This document shows positions 15,945-23,415 of a stretch of 29,360 bases of DNA, in pieces; the first letter of the stretch is position 1; every line of letters starts with the position of its first letter. The stretch comes from JBEKYD01 sp049509915. GTDB lineage: Bacteria > Acidobacteriota > Terriglobia > Bryobacterales > Bryobacteraceae. The notes below the pieces were generated by a model. That model ran no database searches, was not told where the DNA came from, and saw nothing but the letters and a program-made list of their open reading frames with translations. Both the position numbers and the translations under genes were made by a program. Location: contig JBEKZL010000101.1 of NCBI GenBank assembly GCA_049509915.1, positions 1 to 29,360 of the forward strand, given 5' to 3'.

Positions 15945-17121
15945 CTGGGCGGTGGATTCGCGGGCGCGCGCCGAGGGCCTCGCGGATGGTTTCCGCCAGA
16001 CCTTCGGAGGCGAGCCGGAGCTGTGGGTGCGCGCACCGGGACGCGTGGATCTGATGGGCAGCCACACTGACTACAACCTGGGCTTCGTGCTCACGCTTCC
16101 GATCAGCCGGGACACGTGGATCGCCGGCCGCCGCCGCGACGACCGGACGGTACGCGTGTATTCGATGAACCTCGATGCCGGCGACGAGTTCAGCCTGGAC
16201 GCAATCGAACCGGTCGCGGGATCGAGATGGTGCAATTATGTGCGCGGCGTAGCCGCGACCCTCGCAGGCGAACGGCTGGCATTGACCGGGTGCGACCTGG
16301 CGATTCACAGCGCCGTCCCGCTGGAGAGTGGATTGAGCTCGTCGGCGGCGCTCGAGTGCGCGCTGGCCACCATGTTCGCGGGCTTGGGAGGCTGGAGCAT
16401 CGCGCCGGAACGGATGGCGCTGCTGTGCCAAAAGGCGGAGAACGAGTTCGTCGGGGTGAAGTGCGGCATTCTGGATCAGTATTCGTCCTGCCTGGGGCGG
16501 GAAGGGTGCGCGCTGCTGCTGGACTGCCGCGACCTGTCGACCGGCGCGGTCCGGATCGCCGATGGGATTCGCGTGGTGGTGTGCAACACCATGAGCCAGC
16601 GCAGGCTGTCGGGCAGCGAATATGCGCAGCGGAGGGCCGAGTGCGAGTTGGGCGCGGCGCGGCTGGGAGTGACAGCGTTGCGCGATGTGACACCCGAAAT
16701 GCTGGCGGCGAGACGGCACGAACTCCCCGAGCGGGTGGCCAGACGATGCGACTTCATCGTAGCCGAGAGCGCGCGGGCCGAATCGCTGGCCACCGCACTT
16801 ACTGTGAATGACCGCGAGACCGTGGGCCGGCTCTGCGCGGAGTCCTTTGCGGGCGCGCGGGATCTTTATGAGATCTGCTCGCCCGCCCTGGCAGCCATGA
16901 TGGAGGCTATGCTGGCCGCGCCGGGAGCGATCGGGGCGCGGCAGGCGGGAGCGGGGTTCGGAGGGTCGATGGTCGCCTTGGTGGATGCCGCATCGACGGA
17001 TGCCTTTTGCGCCGCCGTCGGGAACGCCTATGGCAAAGCGGCCGGGATGGTCCCCGACATCTACCCGGTGGAGGCCGCGCAAGGGGCGGAAGTGTTCGAT
17101 AGGGGAAAGTTGGACAGATGA
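15919..17121 (+). CDS. GalK-like GHMP sugar kinase
   Basis: This 400-residue kinase has all the GalK blocks. The sugar-binding motif is RAPGRVDLMGSHTDYN (residues 38-53), the ATP-binding GHMP motif is PLESGLSSSAALE (134-146), GVKCGILDQYSSCLG contains the likely catalytic Asp186, and GAGFGGSMVALV lies near the C-terminus. In true galactokinases the first motif reads GEHTDY; here Ser48 replaces the Glu that contacts the sugar, and Asp44 replaces Asn. A substrate other than plain galactose is therefore possible. The start at 15919 has GGAGG upstream and overlaps the preceding gene by 26 bases. The stop overlaps the next start as ATGA, so it is firmly part of the operon. Confidence 0.85.
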   Translation: MLSLKWTVDWAVDSRARAEGLADGFRQTFGGEPELWVRAPGRVDLMGSHTDYNLGFVLTLPISRDTWIAGRRRDDRTVRVYSMNLDAGDEFSLDAIEPVAGSRWCNYVRGVAATLAGERLALTGCDLAIHSAVPLESGLSSSAALECALATMFAGLGGWSIAPERMALLCQKAENEFVGVKCGILDQYSSCLGREGCALLLDCRDLSTGAVRIADGIRVVVCNTMSQRRLSGSEYAQRRAECELGAARLGVTALRDVTPEMLAARRHELPERVARRCDFIVAESARAESLATALTVNDRETVGRLCAESFAGARDLYEICSPALAAMMEAMLAAPGAIGARQAGAGFGGSMVALVDAASTDAFCAAVGNAYGKAAGMVPDIYPVEAAQGAEVFDRGKLDR

Positions 17122-18011
17122 ACGCCGCGAGACTACCGGATCTTACCGCCAGTTACAGTATCTCGGTGCAGCAGGCGGCTGAGTTTCGTCGCCAGGGTCA
17201 CATCCTGCTGCGGGGAGTGGCTTCGCCGGAAGAAGCGGCGGCCTACCGGAGTGTCATCCTCGCCGCGCGCGAACGGTTCGGAGCGGAGCGGACTCCCCTG
17301 AACCAGCGCGACACTTACGGCAAAGCGTTCCTGAAGGGAATGAACCTGTGGCCGAAGGACGAAGGCGTGCGGCGATTTGTGCTGGCGCGCCGGTTTGGCG
17401 GAATCGCGGCCGAACTGCTCGGCGTCGAGGGCGTCCGCATTTATCACGACCAGGCTTTGCTCAAGGAGCCCGGAGGCGGAATCACTCCGTGGCACCAGGA
17501 CCAACACTACTGGCCCTTGGACACGGACGACACCATCACTATGTGGATGGCGCTGACCGACGTGACACCGGAAATGGGCACTATGCGGTTTGCCTCCGGG
17601 TCGCACCGGGACGGGTATCTCGGCGACATGCCCATCGGCGACGATTCCGATCGGAAGTTCGCGGAATACATCCAAAGCGGCGGATACGGGATCGCCCACC
17701 CAGCCACGATGAACGCGGGGGATGCCACCTTCCACTATGGCTGGACGCTGCACGGCGCACCCGCCAACGATACCGCCCGGACGCGCGAAGCGATGACCGT
17801 GATCTGGTACGCCGATGGAGCCAGGGTGAAGGAGCCCGACAACGTCAACCGCCGGCGGGATCTAGACCGGTGGCTGCCGGGACTGAAGCCAGGAGACGTG
17901 GCCGCAACCGAACTGAATCCGTTGGTATGTGGGGCAGGCCGAGGGCCTGCCCCGCCCCTCAGTACCGGCTTGCTTCGTTCAGCAGTTCCATCGACCGGGC
18001 ATCGAGTTTGA
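17118..18011 (+). CDS. PhyH-family Fe(II)/2-oxoglutarate dioxygenase
   Basis: This 297-residue protein belongs to the phytanoyl-CoA dioxygenase family of iron/2-oxoglutarate oxygenases. The iron triad is visible as His126-x-Asp128 (in TPWHQDQHYW) and His212 (in WTLHGAPAN), with Arg223 a likely 2-oxoglutarate anchor. Bacterial members hydroxylate or oxidatively demethylate many small molecules, so the substrate is open. The start overlaps the kinase stop (ATGA). Family members usually end shortly after the segment seen here as KPGDVAATELNPLV (to residue 270). The last 27 residues come from a palindromic repeat (17931-17953) and from antisense reading of the reductase gene's 3' end, with which the frame overlaps by 53 bases. 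Confidence 0.85.
   Translation: MNAARLPDLTASYSISVQQAAEFRRQGHILLRGVASPEEAAAYRSVILAARERFGAERTPLNQRDTYGKAFLKGMNLWPKDEGVRRFVLARRFGGIAAELLGVEGVRIYHDQALLKEPGGGITPWHQDQHYWPLDTDDTITMWMALTDVTPEMGTMRFASGSHRDGYLGDMPIGDDSDRKFAEYIQSGGYGIAHPATMNAGDATFHYGWTLHGAPANDTARTREAMTVIWYADGARVKEPDNVNRRRDLDRWLPGLKPGDVAATELNPLVCGAGRGPAPPLSTGLLRSAVPSTGHRV
17931..17953. repeat. Palindromic hairpin at the PhyH gene end
   Basis: A perfect 10-bp inverted repeat, GGGGCAGGCC (17931-17940) and GGCCTGCCCC (17944-17953), encloses loop GAG. It replaces or precedes the native stop of the dioxygenase gene and lies six bases before the end of the convergent aldo/keto reductase gene. It could also act as a weak terminator, though no T-run follows. 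Confidence 0.75.
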
Positions 18012-18927
18012 GCCCGATGGCGGCGACGAGTTGTTGAAGCTGTTCCGGATTGGTCGCGCTGGCGATGGGAGCGGTGATCGAAGGGCGCGCCATCAACCAC
18101 GCCAGAGCGACCGCCGCGGCAGTGGTCGAGTGAAGCGAGGCGACCTCATCGAGCGCGTCCAGGATGCGCCTGCCGCGCGGGTCCAGGTACTTTTTCAGTC
18201 CCTGCCCACGGGCGCTCTTGCCGAGGTCGGCTTCCGAGCGGTATTTCCCGGTCAGAAATCCGCTGGCCAGGGAAAAGTACGGGATGACGCCAATGCCCGC
18301 TTCCTTCGCCACCGGCTCCAGATCGGTTTCGTACCCCTGCCGTTCGTACAAATTGTAGTGAGGCTGCAGGCTTTGGTAGCGCGGCAGGTGGCGCGACTGG
18401 CTCACCCCCAAAGCCTCGCGGAGGCGCGGGCCGGTGTAATTGGAAGCGCCGATGGCACGCACTTTGCCCTGCCGGATGAGCACTTCGTACGCTTCCAGAG
18501 TCTCTTCGAGAGGCGTCGCGGCATCGTCCGAGTGGGATTGGTAGAGGTCGATACAGTCGGTCTGGAGGCGGGTGAGCGAATCCTCGGTGGCGCGCAGGAT
18601 GTACGATTTCGATAGGCCTTTCTTATCCGGCGCCATTTCCATGCCGACCTTGGTGGCGATGACGACCCGCTGGCGCGCGCCCGTTCGCTTCAGCCATTTG
18701 CCGATAATGGCCTCTGATTCACCTCCCTGGTTACCGGGAGCCCATTTCGAGTAAACGTCGGCGGTGTCGAGGAAGTTGAGGCCGGCGTCCAGGAACGCGT
18801 CGAGCACGGCAAAGGAATCGGTCTCGCCAATAGTCCAGCCAAAGACGTTTCCGCCCAGGCATAACGGCGAAACCTCGATCCCGCTCGATCCCAGCGGGCG
18901 CAGTGCAAAGGAGTTGGGCAGTTTCAT
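17959..18927 (-). CDS. Aldo/keto reductase
   Basis: This 322-residue NADPH-dependent oxidoreductase has the AKR catalytic tetrad: Asp54 and Tyr59 (in FLDTADVYS), Lys93 (in IATKVG) and His132 (in IDLYQSHSDD). The GLNFLDTA and IGASNYTG signatures and a C-terminal WLMARPSITAPIASATNPEQ-like cofactor region are also visible. The family reduces carbonyls or oxidises sugars; the exact substrate cannot be read from sequence. The ATG at 18927 is preferred over a GTG two codons upstream because GAGGTG lies at ribosome-binding distance. It runs convergently with the plus-strand operon and may act on a related sugar, but that link is only positional. Confidence 0.9.
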   Translation of the reverse strand: MKLPNSFALRPLGSSGIEVSPLCLGGNVFGWTIGETDSFAVLDAFLDAGLNFLDTADVYSKWAPGNQGGESEAIIGKWLKRTGARQRVVIATKVGMEMAPDKKGLSKSYILRATEDSLTRLQTDCIDLYQSHSDDAATPLEETLEAYEVLIRQGKVRAIGASNYTGPRLREALGVSQSRHLPRYQSLQPHYNLYERQGYETDLEPVAKEAGIGVIPYFSLASGFLTGKYRSEADLGKSARGQGLKKYLDPRGRRILDALDEVASLHSTTAAAVALAWLMARPSITAPIASATNPEQLQQLVAAIGLKLDARSMELLNEASRY

Positions 18928-18970
18928 ATGCACCTCGTTGGATGTGCGAGGTGGGGAAACGATGCCGGGA

Positions 18971-19525
18971 TCATCGCCCGGCCAGTTGATCTCCTCTGCC
19001 CTGCGCCTGCCGTTCCAGATCGCCCACCTTCAGCTGCAGGGCCACTACCCTGATCCGGTACCATTCCCGCGGGTTGGGGTCACCGTTTCCGAGTTGAAAC
19101 ATACGCTCGACGAATGGCCGGGCGCTTTGCTCGTCGATGGGATATCGGGTCGCGTACTCGATCAGTTGGTCCAACGTTCCAAGCGCTATCATCTTGGCCG
19201 TCAGGATGGAGCGCAACTGGCTCTCCTCGGGCCCGGCAGCGGCGGGAAACGCTCCGATTGCCGCCCGCGCCACCAGCAGGAGTTCCTTCCCGTTGGACGC
19301 CTTTTGGGCCATCCGCAGGATCACTTTCCGCTGCGCTGCCGATTGCGAAGGCGCCTTGCTGGCGGCCATGTAAAGGTCCTTCAAACGCGCGCCAATGGTT
19401 TGTTCCGCCTCGGGTTTGGGCCCGGCGGTCTCGTTCGCGGCAGGGTTGCAGGAAGCCATGCTCCAGGCGGCTAGTACAACCGCTGGCACGCCACAAAAAC
19501 GCTTCCACATATTGGGAGCGTACAT
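18971..19525 (-). CDS. Small predicted lipoprotein of unknown function
   Basis: This 184-residue protein has an N-terminal signal ending MASC (residues 23-26), a plausible lipobox, followed by a Pro/Glu-rich linker and an alpha-helical domain (residues about 40-180) that looks TPR-like in composition. No family is recognised. Start choice lies between ATG 19525 and ATG 19510 (MWKRFCG), and neither has a clear ribosome binding site. It lies upstream of the aldo/keto reductase on the same strand with a 43-base gap, so the two may be co-transcribed. Confidence 0.6.
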   Translation of the reverse strand: MYAPNMWKRFCGVPAVVLAAWSMASCNPAANETAGPKPEAEQTIGARLKDLYMAASKAPSQSAAQRKVILRMAQKASNGKELLLVARAAIGAFPAAAGPEESQLRSILTAKMIALGTLDQLIEYATRYPIDEQSARPFVERMFQLGNGDPNPREWYRIRVVALQLKVGDLERQAQGRGDQLAGR

Positions 19526-19955
19526 CCAAATCGGATTTATGAACAGGGTTTTTTCACAGCTTGACGTAAATTTCTACGCAGTATGCGATTAAACAGGCCT
19601 TTATGTCCTGTTTTTCGGTGCTGAGCCGCTCATTTGTGAAAAAGTACACATCATGGACCAGTGCGGCCGCTGTCTCCACGACCCGAAGAAGTATCCGTCC
19701 CTGTTCGTCACCTTCTGGAGATGACTACGCTGCGAATAGGTACGCCGGTGGTCTCCGGCGCGCACACCGCGCTCTGGCTGCCCCGCTCGTTCGAATACCG
19801 CAGGCAGATGGAGAGCCTGCAGCCGGAAGGGGGAACCTACGTGCGCCGCTTCCGCCGGTTCCATCGCAACCTTCACCTGCTGGAGGTTTCGAGCTTGCTC
19901 AGGCTACTCTATGATCTTCTCTTACCGTTAGCGACCCGCATCTTCGTAGCACCTC
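19526..19955. other. AT-richer intergenic stretch with small uncertain reading frames
   Basis: No confident gene lies here. A weak terminator-like hairpin AAACAGG/CCTGTTT (19591-19597 and 19607-19613) is followed by more T residues. Two short plus-strand frames that overlap by ATGA are listed separately. The base composition is closer to the following receptor gene than to the rest of the window. Confidence 0.4.
19653..19724 (+). CDS. Very short open frame with a CxxC motif (doubtful)
   Basis: This 23-residue frame reads MDQCGRCLHDPKKYPSLF and four more residues. It contains a CGRC knuckle, and its TGA overlaps the next ATG as ATGA. The composition looks protein-like rather than random, but no homolog is recognised and no good ribosome binding site precedes it. 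The frame is open upstream to 19593, so it could be the tail of a decayed gene. Confidence 0.2.
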   Translation: MDQCGRCLHDPKKYPSLFVTFWR

Positions 19956-19981
19956 TTGAATGCTCGTGCTACGGATGCTAG
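19721..19981 (+). CDS. Hypothetical 86-residue protein (doubtful)
   Basis: The frame starts MTTLRIGTPVVSGAHTALW and has arginine-rich helical segments (RRFRRFHRNLHLLE) followed by a leucine-rich run. GGAG directly precedes the ATG. No family is recognised. Its end crosses the promoter of the following receptor remnant, and its last residues (ECSCYGC) are read from that promoter, so the native end was probably earlier. It may be a decayed gene. Confidence 0.25.
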   Translation: MTTLRIGTPVVSGAHTALWLPRSFEYRRQMESLQPEGGTYVRRFRRFHRNLHLLEVSSLLRLLYDLLLPLATRIFVAPLECSCYGC

Positions 19982-20006
19982 TATACGATTTGAATTTTCG
20001 TAGCAC
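19945..20006 (+). promoter_or_regulatory. Promoter with three CGTAGCAC sites
   Basis: TTGAAT (19956-19961) and TAGTAT (19979-19984) are separated by exactly 17 bases, a sigma-70-like promoter. An 8-base word, CGTAGCAC, occurs at 19945-19952 and 19999-20006, and inverted (GTGCTACG) at 19966-19973. The sites therefore flank the -35 box, fill the spacer and cover the expected start point. This arrangement would suit a repressor operator, but no binding protein can be named. Confidence 0.5.
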
Positions 20007-20196
20007 CGCGTTTATTCTCGCGCGTGCGGTCGCCGTCTTGTTTCTGGCGGTGGGCACGGCATTCGGGGCAGCCAATGACAGCGTGAACGGGCAATTGACC
20101 GACCCGCAGGGGAAGCCTGTTTCGGGCGTCGCGGTACTTCGCGCCGGGCGTTGCGGGCGACCACAGCGAGCCGATCGCGCAGTACGCTCGGGTTGA
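19990..20196 (+). pseudogene. Truncated 5' end of a carboxypeptidase-regulatory-like/TonB receptor gene
   Basis: After the promoter above, the frame reads a signal peptide (ILARAVAVLFLAVGTAFGA) and then VNGQLTDPQGKPVSGVAVL. This is the start of the same regulatory-like beta-sandwich domain that opens the intact receptor downstream (there LAGLVTDPQGQAVPKAAVTL). The similarity stops after about 20 residues of the domain and the frame closes at 20196. A TTG at 19990 is the likely original start; an ATG at 19960 lies inside the promoter. It is a broken gene copy. Confidence 0.65.
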
Positions 20197-20296
20197 GTAG
20201 TGCCCTGGTGCCCAATAACCTGTCGGCTAACGCGCGTGGTAATGGCTACACCGATCCGGACATTTGTAAATTTTTGCATCTATCATTCGCACGATT

Positions 20297-20325
20297 TTGC
20301 ATTTCGTATGCGCTCATGCTAATGT
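20297..20325 (+). promoter_or_regulatory. Predicted promoter of the TonB-dependent receptor gene
   Basis: TTGCAT (20297-20302) and TAATGT (20320-20325) are 17 bases apart. The surrounding sequence (ATGCTAATGTCACGATTTGAA) resembles that around the promoter of the upstream remnant (ATGCTAGTATACGATTTGAA), so the two promoters appear to be duplicates. The CGTAGCAC words of the first are not present here. The leader to the ATG at 20435 would be about 100 bases. Confidence 0.5.
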
Positions 20326-20434
20326 CACGATTTGAAACGAGCGCGCCAGTACGTCCCCTCTGGCTCGCGGTCGCCGTCGCCGTCGCCGTTCGAAATTCCC
20401 GGGCGCACGTTGCGTCCGCAAGAGGCGTTGCTTC

Positions 20435-23194
20435 ATGAACAGAAAACATGCATCGCTCTTCTTTCTTCTCGCTCCCAGCCTTCTAATGGCCCAGGAAATA
20501 ACCCTCGCGGGCCTTGTGACAGATCCTCAGGGGCAGGCTGTACCGAAGGCGGCCGTAACACTTTCCAATCGACAAGCCGTGGTCGCGCACGCGATCTCCG
20601 GTCCGGATGGGCGGTTTGAAGTGAACGCTCCTACGGCGGCGGAATACACGATCAGGGTCGATGCCGCGGGCTTTAGTCCGGCTAGCCGAACGATCGCCGT
20701 TTCCGCCGGCAACAACGAGCTAGCGGAGTTTCGCCTGGTCCTGGAGTCGCAAAGCGAGTCCACGAAGCCCCCTCAGCTATCAGGAACTGTTGTTGACACG
20801 TCCGGCGCGGTCATTGCCGGGGCTACGGTGCAGGTTCTAGGCGCGAACGGTAATGTACAAATGACGACCCAGTCGGACACGAACGGCTCTTTCATTATTT
20901 CTGGACTCCCGGCAGGCGATTATCGACTTGTGGTATCTAATCGCGGTTTTGAAACCAAAGAGACCCTCGCCACCATAGGGACCACGGAGGCGCCGGTCCC
21001 GCTGCGCATCTCTCTGGGGGTGCGCTCCGTGAGCACAACCATGAACGTGCAGGGCCGGGCGGATGACCTTGTCGGAATCGCCGACTCCGGCACCCAGGGA
21101 ACGGTGGGCGCAACGGAAATCGAAGATCGTCCGATTCTCCGCTCGGGAGAAGTTATGGAGACGATTCCCGGTGTCATCATCACGCAACACGCCGGCGGCG
21201 GCAAGGCCAACCAATATTTTCTTCGTGGCTTCAATCTCGATCACGGCACCGATATCTCCATTTCCCTCGACGGTATGCCGCTGAACCTGCCGTCGCACGC
21301 GCACGGCGAGGGGTACTCGGACATGAACACCGTCATCCCGGAGTTTGTGGAGCGGACGGATTTCCAGAAAGGTCCTTATTACGCCGATGTCGGCAACTAT
21401 GGCTCGGCTGCATCGGCCAATGTGGTGTATTTCAAGACGCTGCCCGAGAACTTCTTTGCTGTGGAAGGCGGCATGTATGGCTATGAGCGGGCCGTTTTCG
21501 GCGTATCGCAGAATCTCGGCTCGGGCAATTTGCTCTACGGCGGAGAGTTTTATCACGATAACGGCCCATGGGTTCATCCGGATAACTATTACAAATACAA
21601 CAGCCTTCTGACCTACAGCCAGGGCGACGACGCCAATGGTTTCAGCATCACGGCTCGCGCTTACCGCGGAACATGGAACTCAAGCGACCAAACTCCCGTC
21701 ACCGCGACGCCCCTGGTTGGTTTCTTCGGCACGCTAAACCCAACTGACGGTGGCAATTCCGACCGTTATAGCTTACAGGCTGAATGGCATCGCCAAAGCG
21801 CAAATTCCAGAACGCAAATCACGGCGTACGGATTCTATTATTACCTTAATTTGTTTTCCGATTTCACTTACTACCTGGATGACCCCATCAAGGGCGATCA
21901 GTTCGAACAGCAGGACAAGCGCTGGGTGACTGGGGTGGACGTACGCCACACGGTTTTCAGCCAATGGTTCAACCGCAAGGTACAAAATACGTTCGGTCTG
22001 CAGGTCCGCAACGATTGGGTCAACAATGGCCTTTACCGGACGGAGAATCGCGCGCGCACGGACAAGAATGATATCAACGCATGCAATGAGGAATTCATCG
22101 ACGCATGCGACAGCAATCCGAACCTAACGGCGGTTTTGCCGGAGGACACGGATTTGAATAGATTTACCGACACGATGGTCGGTCTTTATGTGGAGAATAA
22201 AATTCAGTGGGCGGAAAAATTCCGCACAATCGTGGCCATGCGCGGCGACGACGCAACATATGTCGTCACCAACTTGACGCCCAGTTATACCGCCGCCGAG
22301 CTAGCTGGCGCTCCGGCGGTCGACTTTGCGGCCGCCAATTCCGGCACGGTCAACAAGTTCTTGCCCGAACCAAAAGCGAGTTTGATTTTCGGCCCGTGGT
22401 CCAAGACTGAGCTCTATGTACAGGGCGGATTCAGTTTTCACAGCAATGATGCGCGTGGCGCAACGCAAAGGGAGGAACCGATTTCGCCGGACAATCCATT
22501 TCCCACGGCAACCTCGAGAATCTCCGCCCTGGTCCAAACCAAGGGGTCGGAAATCGGCGTGCGCACTACGAAGCTCTCCCATCTGCAAAGCACGTTTTCA
22601 CTCTGGTATCTGCACAGTGAATCCGAACTGCAGCAGGACGGCGACACCGGAGGCACGGTTGCTTCGATAAATCCGAGCAACCGCTATGGCGTCGAATGGG
22701 CCAACTACTACACGCCGCTGGAACATTGGGCTATTGATTTCGACTTTGCGGATTCCAGGGCCTGTTTTACCGCAATCGACGCGGCTGATGCCGCGCCGAA
22801 CAGCCCCGGTGGCACGCACGTACCCGAAGCCGTTGGGGTGGTGGCGGCATCGGGCATTACGATGCACGATTACAAACGCTTTTCAGCGAGTTTGCGCCTG
22901 CGCGCATTTGGTCCGCGCGATTTGACATCCGACGCGATTTATCGCTCAAATGCAACGGTCTTGCTCAATGCGGAGGTCCGTTATAGAGTTACCAAAAAAT
23001 GGAGTTTTGTCGTCGAAGCTTTGAATTTGCTGAACCGCAGGGATTCCGACATTGACTACGCCTATACCTCCCGAATAACGCCAACGGCCGATGCGGCATT
23101 CACAGACGTTCGGCACCTTGTCGAACCGTTTCAGGTGCGATTCGGGTTACGTTACACTCCCGGTTCGAATAGCAACTCGGGTTCGATTAATTGA
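20435..23194 (+). CDS. TonB-dependent outer-membrane receptor with two regulatory-like domains
   Basis: This 919-residue protein is an outer-membrane ligand-gated channel. A signal peptide (about 1-19) is followed by two carboxypeptidase-regulatory-like beta-sandwich domains (about 23-105 and 114-195). The plug domain (about 225-335) contains GEVMETIPGVIITQHAGGG, NQYFLRGFNLDHGTD and DGMPLNLPSHAHGEGYSD, a block typical of one TonB-receptor subgroup. The rest is the 22-strand barrel. No TonB box was identified with confidence. The final barrel strand should end near RFGLRYT; here ten more residues (PGSNSNSGSIN) follow, so the C-terminus may be altered. Ligand unknown. AGAGG precedes the ATG. 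The gene is AT-richer than its neighbours and flanked by receptor debris. Confidence 0.92.
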   Translation: MNRKHASLFFLLAPSLLMAQEITLAGLVTDPQGQAVPKAAVTLSNRQAVVAHAISGPDGRFEVNAPTAAEYTIRVDAAGFSPASRTIAVSAGNNELAEFRLVLESQSESTKPPQLSGTVVDTSGAVIAGATVQVLGANGNVQMTTQSDTNGSFIISGLPAGDYRLVVSNRGFETKETLATIGTTEAPVPLRISLGVRSVSTTMNVQGRADDLVGIADSGTQGTVGATEIEDRPILRSGEVMETIPGVIITQHAGGGKANQYFLRGFNLDHGTDISISLDGMPLNLPSHAHGEGYSDMNTVIPEFVERTDFQKGPYYADVGNYGSAASANVVYFKTLPENFFAVEGGMYGYERAVFGVSQNLGSGNLLYGGEFYHDNGPWVHPDNYYKYNSLLTYSQGDDANGFSITARAYRGTWNSSDQTPVTATPLVGFFGTLNPTDGGNSDRYSLQAEWHRQSANSRTQITAYGFYYYLNLFSDFTYYLDDPIKGDQFEQQDKRWVTGVDVRHTVFSQWFNRKVQNTFGLQVRNDWVNNGLYRTENRARTDKNDINACNEEFIDACDSNPNLTAVLPEDTDLNRFTDTMVGLYVENKIQWAEKFRTIVAMRGDDATYVVTNLTPSYTAAELAGAPAVDFAAANSGTVNKFLPEPKASLIFGPWSKTELYVQGGFSFHSNDARGATQREEPISPDNPFPTATSRISALVQTKGSEIGVRTTKLSHLQSTFSLWYLHSESELQQDGDTGGTVASINPSNRYGVEWANYYTPLEHWAIDFDFADSRACFTAIDAADAAPNSPGGTHVPEAVGVVAASGITMHDYKRFSASLRLRAFGPRDLTSDAIYRSNATVLLNAEVRYRVTKKWSFVVEALNLLNRRDSDIDYAYTSRITPTADAAFTDVRHLVEPFQVRFGLRYTPGSNSNSGSIN

Positions 23195-23204
23195 TTCACT
23201 GTTC

Positions 23205-23382
23205 AAAGTGCGCGCGGGCGTCCGCGTAAATCTGATGATGGCCAGCGGCTACACGGGGCAGACCACCGAGAACTCCTCCACAAACTTCGCCCCGGGGCAA
23301 GTGGGGCTGGTGGACGGGCGTCCGTCTACCGTCCTACGCGAGCCTGAACTTCACCTACAGGTTTGGCCGCAAAGCGCCGTGA
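23205..23382 (+). pseudogene. Truncated and frameshifted 3' end of an outer-membrane protein gene
   Basis: Right after the receptor stop, one frame reads KVRAGVRVNLMMASGYTGQT and continues to about 23326. A shift of one frame then gives PSYASLNFTYRFGRKAP and a TGA at 23380-23382. YASLNFTYRFG is the kind of final beta-strand found at the end of outer-membrane barrels in this group. No start codon or ribosome binding site is associated. It is best read as the leftover end of another receptor-type gene. Confidence 0.5.
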
Positions 23383-23415
23383 GATCGGGGCCGCTGGCGC
23401 GACCGCAACGCCCGT

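Noticed and set aside
15553..17082. Long minus-strand open frame (509 codons) opposite the UroD-like and GalK-like genes.
   Set aside because: It spans two well-supported genes and has the low-complexity composition of antisense GC-rich DNA.
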